From Leadbetterella sp035299025 (lineage in GTDB: Bacteria; Bacteroidota; Bacteroidia; Cytophagales; Spirosomataceae): a stretch of 64,000 nt of DNA. The notes beneath the pieces were generated by a model. The model searched no databases. It was not told the DNA's origin and saw nothing but the letters and a program-made list of their open reading frames with translations. The position numbers and the translations under genes are program-made. Below, piece after piece: positions 61,501 through 64,000 of the stretch (its first letter is position 1; each line of letters begins with the position of its first letter). The stretch lies in the NCBI GenBank assembly GCA_035299025.1, contig DATGXK010000008.1, positions 248,001-312,000 on the forward strand, read 5' to 3'.

Positions 61501-61664
61501 CAAGATTATATGTAACAAGCCAAAACTTGCTAACATTTACCAACTACTCTGGGTATGACCCAGAAATAGCATCTACTGGTGGTAACCTTCTCAACGGCGT
61601 AGACTATGGTGCTTATCCACAGGCACGTACCATGACTGTAGGCTTAAATCTTGGTTTTAATTAA
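58539..61664 (+). CDS. SusC/RagA-family TonB-dependent receptor
   Basis: This 1041-residue outer-membrane channel starts with a signal peptide to about residue 36 ('LSLFSFTRLSAQ'). Next come the carboxypeptidase-like domain 'VKGLVLNENNEGLPGVSVVV', the TonB-box-like 'ELVVVGYGTQKKTSLTGAVS', plug 'NPLYVIDGVPGGG' and 'AIYGSRAANGVVLITTKKGK', and the barrel ending 'ARTMTVGLNLGFN'. It pairs with the SusD gene that follows. Only the beginning of this locus is in the window, so the substrate is unknown. Confidence 0.97.
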   Translation: MVHGQILPFKKDLLTKSIRFLSILVLSLFSFTRLSAQVKGLVLNENNEGLPGVSVVVKGTSLGTVTNGDGKYEIKANNGSTLVFSFLGYKNQEVKVGNQNEVNVSLQVDENLMNELVVVGYGTQKKTSLTGAVSSITSKELTVQPVISATQAMQGRVAGVSVVNSSSPGNEPTVRIRGIGSISLSPNPLYVIDGVPGGGLNTIAPADIESIEVLKDASAAAIYGSRAANGVVLITTKKGKAGKLSVSLDNYVGTQSVWRTLDLLNSADYIKYGTALLTASGQAVPGRFSNMNTPIYEGATTTFGQTETDWQDVMFQKAPIYNSQLAISGGSEKSKFYLSLGNFKQEGILPYTEYARRSIRLNSDHNIAKFLTVGQTMMVSNDNRIGEGSAGGRSLIMNIMRMVPYWPVSDPTKLGGYSTTAQGLDATDPENPMRIVVQEQKDRVNRSYKVLGSMFAEVKFTNWLKYKFTMGGDYASSIFTSFVPIYNDGNRSRQTAEVSQNRGEYFSSVFTNQLSFDKTFGKHLVSATAVAEKQDAQFKGITISGQRPDNNIKEVQGASNISGNTSITENTLISYVGRLNYEYDSRYLLSATVRRDGSSKFAPERKWGTFPSVSVGWRLSEESFMKDLATVSELKLRASIGTTGYNSIGDYDWQPLISANNTNYSFGNTSQLGSFFNSLGNTGLSWEETTMKNVGVDLSLFNNKITLSTEVYSRKTDGLLLRVPLPESIGFSSSPLANVGSMQNNGFELALGYRLDKKDLKSTITGTFDLVRNKVLSLATANATINAGSNADFGGFDITRTEVGHPIQSFYGWQVAGIFQNEGEISTANGADGDPKTPYQNAGTKPGDIKFRDLNGDNKIDASDRTYLGSYLPKFSYGLNYAGNYKNFDFAIFFQGVYGNKVYNGTKVIGQGMLRLFNASADVLNAWTPTNTATDVPRAVSGDPNQNSRTSDRFLDNGSYLRLKNLTVGYTLPSVKIAKVTNNVLTRARLYVTSQNLLTFTNYSGYDPEIASTGGNLLNGVDYGAYPQARTMTVGLNLGFN

Positions 61665-61683
61665 TTCTAAAAAATATTTAAAA

Positions 61684-63231
61684 ATGAAAAAAATATTGTT
61701 TCTCACAGGGGCACTTGGTCTAGCAACCATACTGAGCTGCGACAACTCAGACCTGAACAAAATTAACCCAAATGGGGTAACTTTTGACACGTACTTTACA
61801 AATGATGCTGAGCTTATAGCTGGCGTAAATAGTGCCTATGCTCTTCTTCAAGGCTTTGGTCTTGGAGCTCGTGAGTGGTTTTTCTTACATGATCTTCGTG
61901 GCGACGAAATGGCAACCGGTGGTGGCCAGCTCGAAACCCCAAGAAATCAGTTGTTGATAGGTGTAAACGACCCAGGCAACTCAGTCGCCAGAGATGTTTT
62001 CACGGGCTGGTTCAGAGTTATTCACCGTGCTAACGTAGTTATTGAAAGTTCTAACAAGACTACGGCATCATTCTCAGCTAATATCAAAAATCGAGTGGCT
62101 GGAGAAGCCAAATTCCTAAGAGCCATGGCTTATTTTGAGCTTGGTACTTTGTGGGGTGGCGTGCCTTTGTATACAGAATATGTTAAGTCAGTAGAGGGAT
62201 CTAAAGGTAGAGCAACTCAACAAGAGGTGTACAAGCAGGTAATTGACGACTTGAAAGCGGCCGAAAGTGCTTTACCTGACACTTATCCTGCTAGCGAAGC
62301 CGGTAGAGCCACAAAAGCAGCTGCTCAGGTATTATTGGCTAGAACTTACCTTCAACAAGGAGACTACGCAAGTGCCAAAACTGAATTGGAAAAAGTTGTA
62401 AATTCAGGTCGTTACAAAATCGTTGATAACTACTTAGATCTTACTAATGAAGAAGGCGAATTCAATGCCGAGTCAATTTTTGAATTTGTGTTCAGCCCAT
62501 CAAACGGAGCTTTCAACTGGAGTGGCCCAGATGGCGACGGAAACAGTGCACAGGAAGAAACCATCAGAACACAAGAGTATTCGCCGATTGGCTGGAGAAA
62601 CCTCATCCCTTCTAACAAAATTCTGGCTAACTACGAGAAAACCACCAAAGGCGATGCCAAAAACGACCCTCGTTTTGACATGTCATTCTGGAAAGCAGGA
62701 GACAAGTTCAACAACGGCAAGGACGTAATGGATGACAATGCAGTGCAAGGGAACTCATCTACAGTAGATGGCAAAACGATGAAAATAAGCTGGAGAAAAT
62801 ACTCTCTTCTTTACAAATCTAATGCTGGATTTGCAACCAGCGGTATAAACATGAGAGTGATGCGTTATGCAGACGTTCTGTTGATGCTCGCCGAGTGTGA
62901 AAACGAACTTGGTAACTCAGCAAGAGCGATTTCACTAATGAACCAAGTCAGAGCGAGAGCATCAGTAGCTATGCCTGCTTATCCTACTGCTAACTATCCA
63001 TGTGACTCAAAAGCCAAGGTTTTTGAAGCCTTGCAACACGAACGTTATGTAGAGTTGGCCGCAGAACAAGTTCGTAATCTTGACCTTATCAGATGGAGAA
63101 AGAACAAGAAACTAACTGCTGAGCCAATCTCTTACTTTGCTGCTAACAAACATGAATTGTTGCCCCTTCCTCAAACAGAGATAGACAACAACCCTAAAAT
63201 TGAGCAAAAAGACCAAAACCCAGGATACTAA
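61684..63231 (+). CDS. SusD/RagB-family outer-membrane lipoprotein
   Basis: The start at 61684 (MKKILFLTGALGLATILSCD) gives a proper lipobox ('TILSC', Cys19); the in-frame codon at 61651 would spoil it and overlaps susC. 515 residues. SusD hallmarks: 'GEAKFLRAMAYFELGTLWGG', 'GRATKAAAQVLLARTYLQQG', 'MRVMRYADVLLMLAECENEL', 'LQHERYVELAAEQVRNLDLI'. Binds the surface substrate for the SusC channel. Confidence 0.96.
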   Translation: MKKILFLTGALGLATILSCDNSDLNKINPNGVTFDTYFTNDAELIAGVNSAYALLQGFGLGAREWFFLHDLRGDEMATGGGQLETPRNQLLIGVNDPGNSVARDVFTGWFRVIHRANVVIESSNKTTASFSANIKNRVAGEAKFLRAMAYFELGTLWGGVPLYTEYVKSVEGSKGRATQQEVYKQVIDDLKAAESALPDTYPASEAGRATKAAAQVLLARTYLQQGDYASAKTELEKVVNSGRYKIVDNYLDLTNEEGEFNAESIFEFVFSPSNGAFNWSGPDGDGNSAQEETIRTQEYSPIGWRNLIPSNKILANYEKTTKGDAKNDPRFDMSFWKAGDKFNNGKDVMDDNAVQGNSSTVDGKTMKISWRKYSLLYKSNAGFATSGINMRVMRYADVLLMLAECENELGNSARAISLMNQVRARASVAMPAYPTANYPCDSKAKVFEALQHERYVELAAEQVRNLDLIRWRKNKKLTAEPISYFAANKHELLPLPQTEIDNNPKIEQKDQNPGY

Positions 63232-63273
63232 CCCCTCTAATTTTAGATAGAATAAGATGATTGAACGGAATAG

Positions 63274-63306
63274 GGCGGCCTTATAGGCGGCCTTATTTTT
63301 TTTCAC
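63274..63306 (+). terminator. Terminator of the second susC-susD operon
   Basis: GGCGGCC (63274-63280) and GGCGGCC (63286-63292) pair across TTATA as GGC-GCC stems with one G-G mismatch. TTATTTTTTTT follows, 43 bp past the stop. Confidence 0.7.
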
Positions 63307-63497
63307 AAAATGCTATCATGAAAGTACCCAAACAATCATTTTGCGATTTCCAAAACCTCCTACAAATCAAATAATCCATGCAATAGCCTATTTATTTTCA
63401 AAAATTGTTTCAAAGTAAAACTCTAAAGCCTATTTTTGACCGTTTACAAAAAACCTCTCGTTTCGGACATCAAACCAGAATAAAAAAATATTCTTTC

Positions 63498-64000
63498 ATG
63501 AAAAAAATACTGTTGGTAGAAGACGAAGCCCATGTTGTTTCTTTCATAAAAAAAGGACTCTCAGAAGAGGGCTTTGAGGTCACGGTGGCCTTTGATGGCA
63601 AAACTGGCCTAAACCTCGCTCTTGAAAACAGTTTTGATCTCATTGTGCTCGACATCATGCTACCCGAAATAAACGGATATGAGGTTTGTAAAGAAATCCG
63701 ACGGAAAGACTTATCGGTTCCTATCATCTTTCTATCTGCATTGGGCACCTCAGAAAACATCGTGATGGGCCTTGAATATAATGCCGACGACTACCTGGTA
63801 AAGCCATTCAAATTCATCGAATTGTTGGCTCGCATCCGTAATCTGTTAAGACGAACCGAGAACACCTCCATGCCCAAACCCGACACTCAAGAGGAATTTA
63901 TCTATAAAATAGACGACTTGGTGGTAAACGACTATACAAAAACGGTAGTTAGAAACAACCAGGAAGTTTCGCTCACTACCACAGAATATCGCCTGCTGCT
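63498..64000 (+). CDS. OmpR/PhoB-family response regulator, partial
   Basis: The frame starts at ATG 63498 (MKKILLVEDEAHVVSFIKKG) and is open to the window end (167 residues seen). The receiver has E8/D9, phospho-acceptor D52 ('IVLDIMLPEINGYE'), S80 and K102 ('YLVKPFKF'). The start of the winged-helix DNA-binding domain is visible ('IDDLVVNDYTKTVVRNNQEV', 'LTTTEYRLL'). The sensor kinase is not in the window. 63307-63497 upstream shows no recognised feature. Confidence 0.95.
   Translation, partial: MKKILLVEDEAHVVSFIKKGLSEEGFEVTVAFDGKTGLNLALENSFDLIVLDIMLPEINGYEVCKEIRRKDLSVPIIFLSALGTSENIVMGLEYNADDYLVKPFKFIELLARIRNLLRRTENTSMPKPDTQEEFIYKIDDLVVNDYTKTVVRNNQEVSLTTTEYRLL

Noticed and set aside
1..64000. 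CRISPR arrays, rRNA, tRNA and insertion sequences
   Set aside because: No regularly spaced direct repeats, conserved RNA gene sequence or transposase-like protein was recognised; the palindromic repeats are irregularly scattered.

Overview
The window comes from a member of the Bacteroidota, most likely the Cytophagales. The evidence is two SusC/SusD outer-membrane uptake pairs, a giant FG-GAP/ASPIC-UnbV lipoprotein, a LytS/LytTR sensor pair, MbnP/MbnH-type copper proteins, promoters that fit the phylum's TTTG-N19-21-TAnnTTTG pattern, and intergenic DNA full of small palindromic repeats. The species cannot be named from the sequence. No rRNA, tRNA, CRISPR array, integrase or transposase was seen.

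Left part (1-3.3 kb): a BlaI repressor gene and the start of its M56 (BlaR1-like) membrane protease partner. Three perfect BlaI-type palindromes sit on their promoter. A LytTR response regulator and its multi-membrane-span histidine kinase follow.

Defence island (3.77-13.4 kb): six tightly packed, conspicuously A/T-rich genes on the + strand. They are a small Xre controller, a cytosine-5 DNA methyltransferase, a 982-residue protein with an Hsp90-like ATPase at one end and a histidine-kinase core at the other, a protein with a receiver-like domain, an McrB-like AAA+ motor and a DUF2357/McrC-like PD-(D/E)XK nuclease. The methylase-McrB-nuclease core resembles LlaJI/BsuMI-type restriction. The inserted kinase-receiver pair is the unusual part and the best candidate here for an undescribed system.

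Housekeeping and metabolism (13.6-28.1 kb): a haemoglobin-like lipoprotein with an HMA-fold partner, purF, an overlooked 51-residue gene with a good promoter, a lipoprotein-type protein translationally coupled to ferrochelatase, ffh, a malonate uptake and activation operon (ligase, MadL, MadM), an MscS channel and an unrecognised 598-residue protein.

Sugar region (28.3-48.6 kb, all minus strand): in transcription order SusC, SusD, a cytochrome c/beta-propeller dehydrogenase-like protein, a DUF1080 hydrolase, two TIM-barrel isomerases, an alpha/beta hydrolase, a DUF4432 epimerase-like protein, a cupin, another TIM-barrel isomerase, a Gfo/Idh/MocA oxidoreductase, a toxin-antitoxin pair and a ribose-type ABC importer (ATPase, permease, binding protein). 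This reads as uptake and oxidative (probably 3-keto) breakdown of a glycoside or polyol. Copies of one dispersed repeat provide the GTG start codon and the first residues of two unrelated genes here.

Right part (48.9-64 kb): a copper-handling operon (MbnP, MbnH, YHS protein, PepSY protein, DUF4198 protein, DinB-like protein, outer-membrane-type protein), the FG-GAP protein, a second SusC/SusD pair with an 18-bp perfect palindrome at its promoter, and the start of an OmpR-type response regulator cut by the window end.
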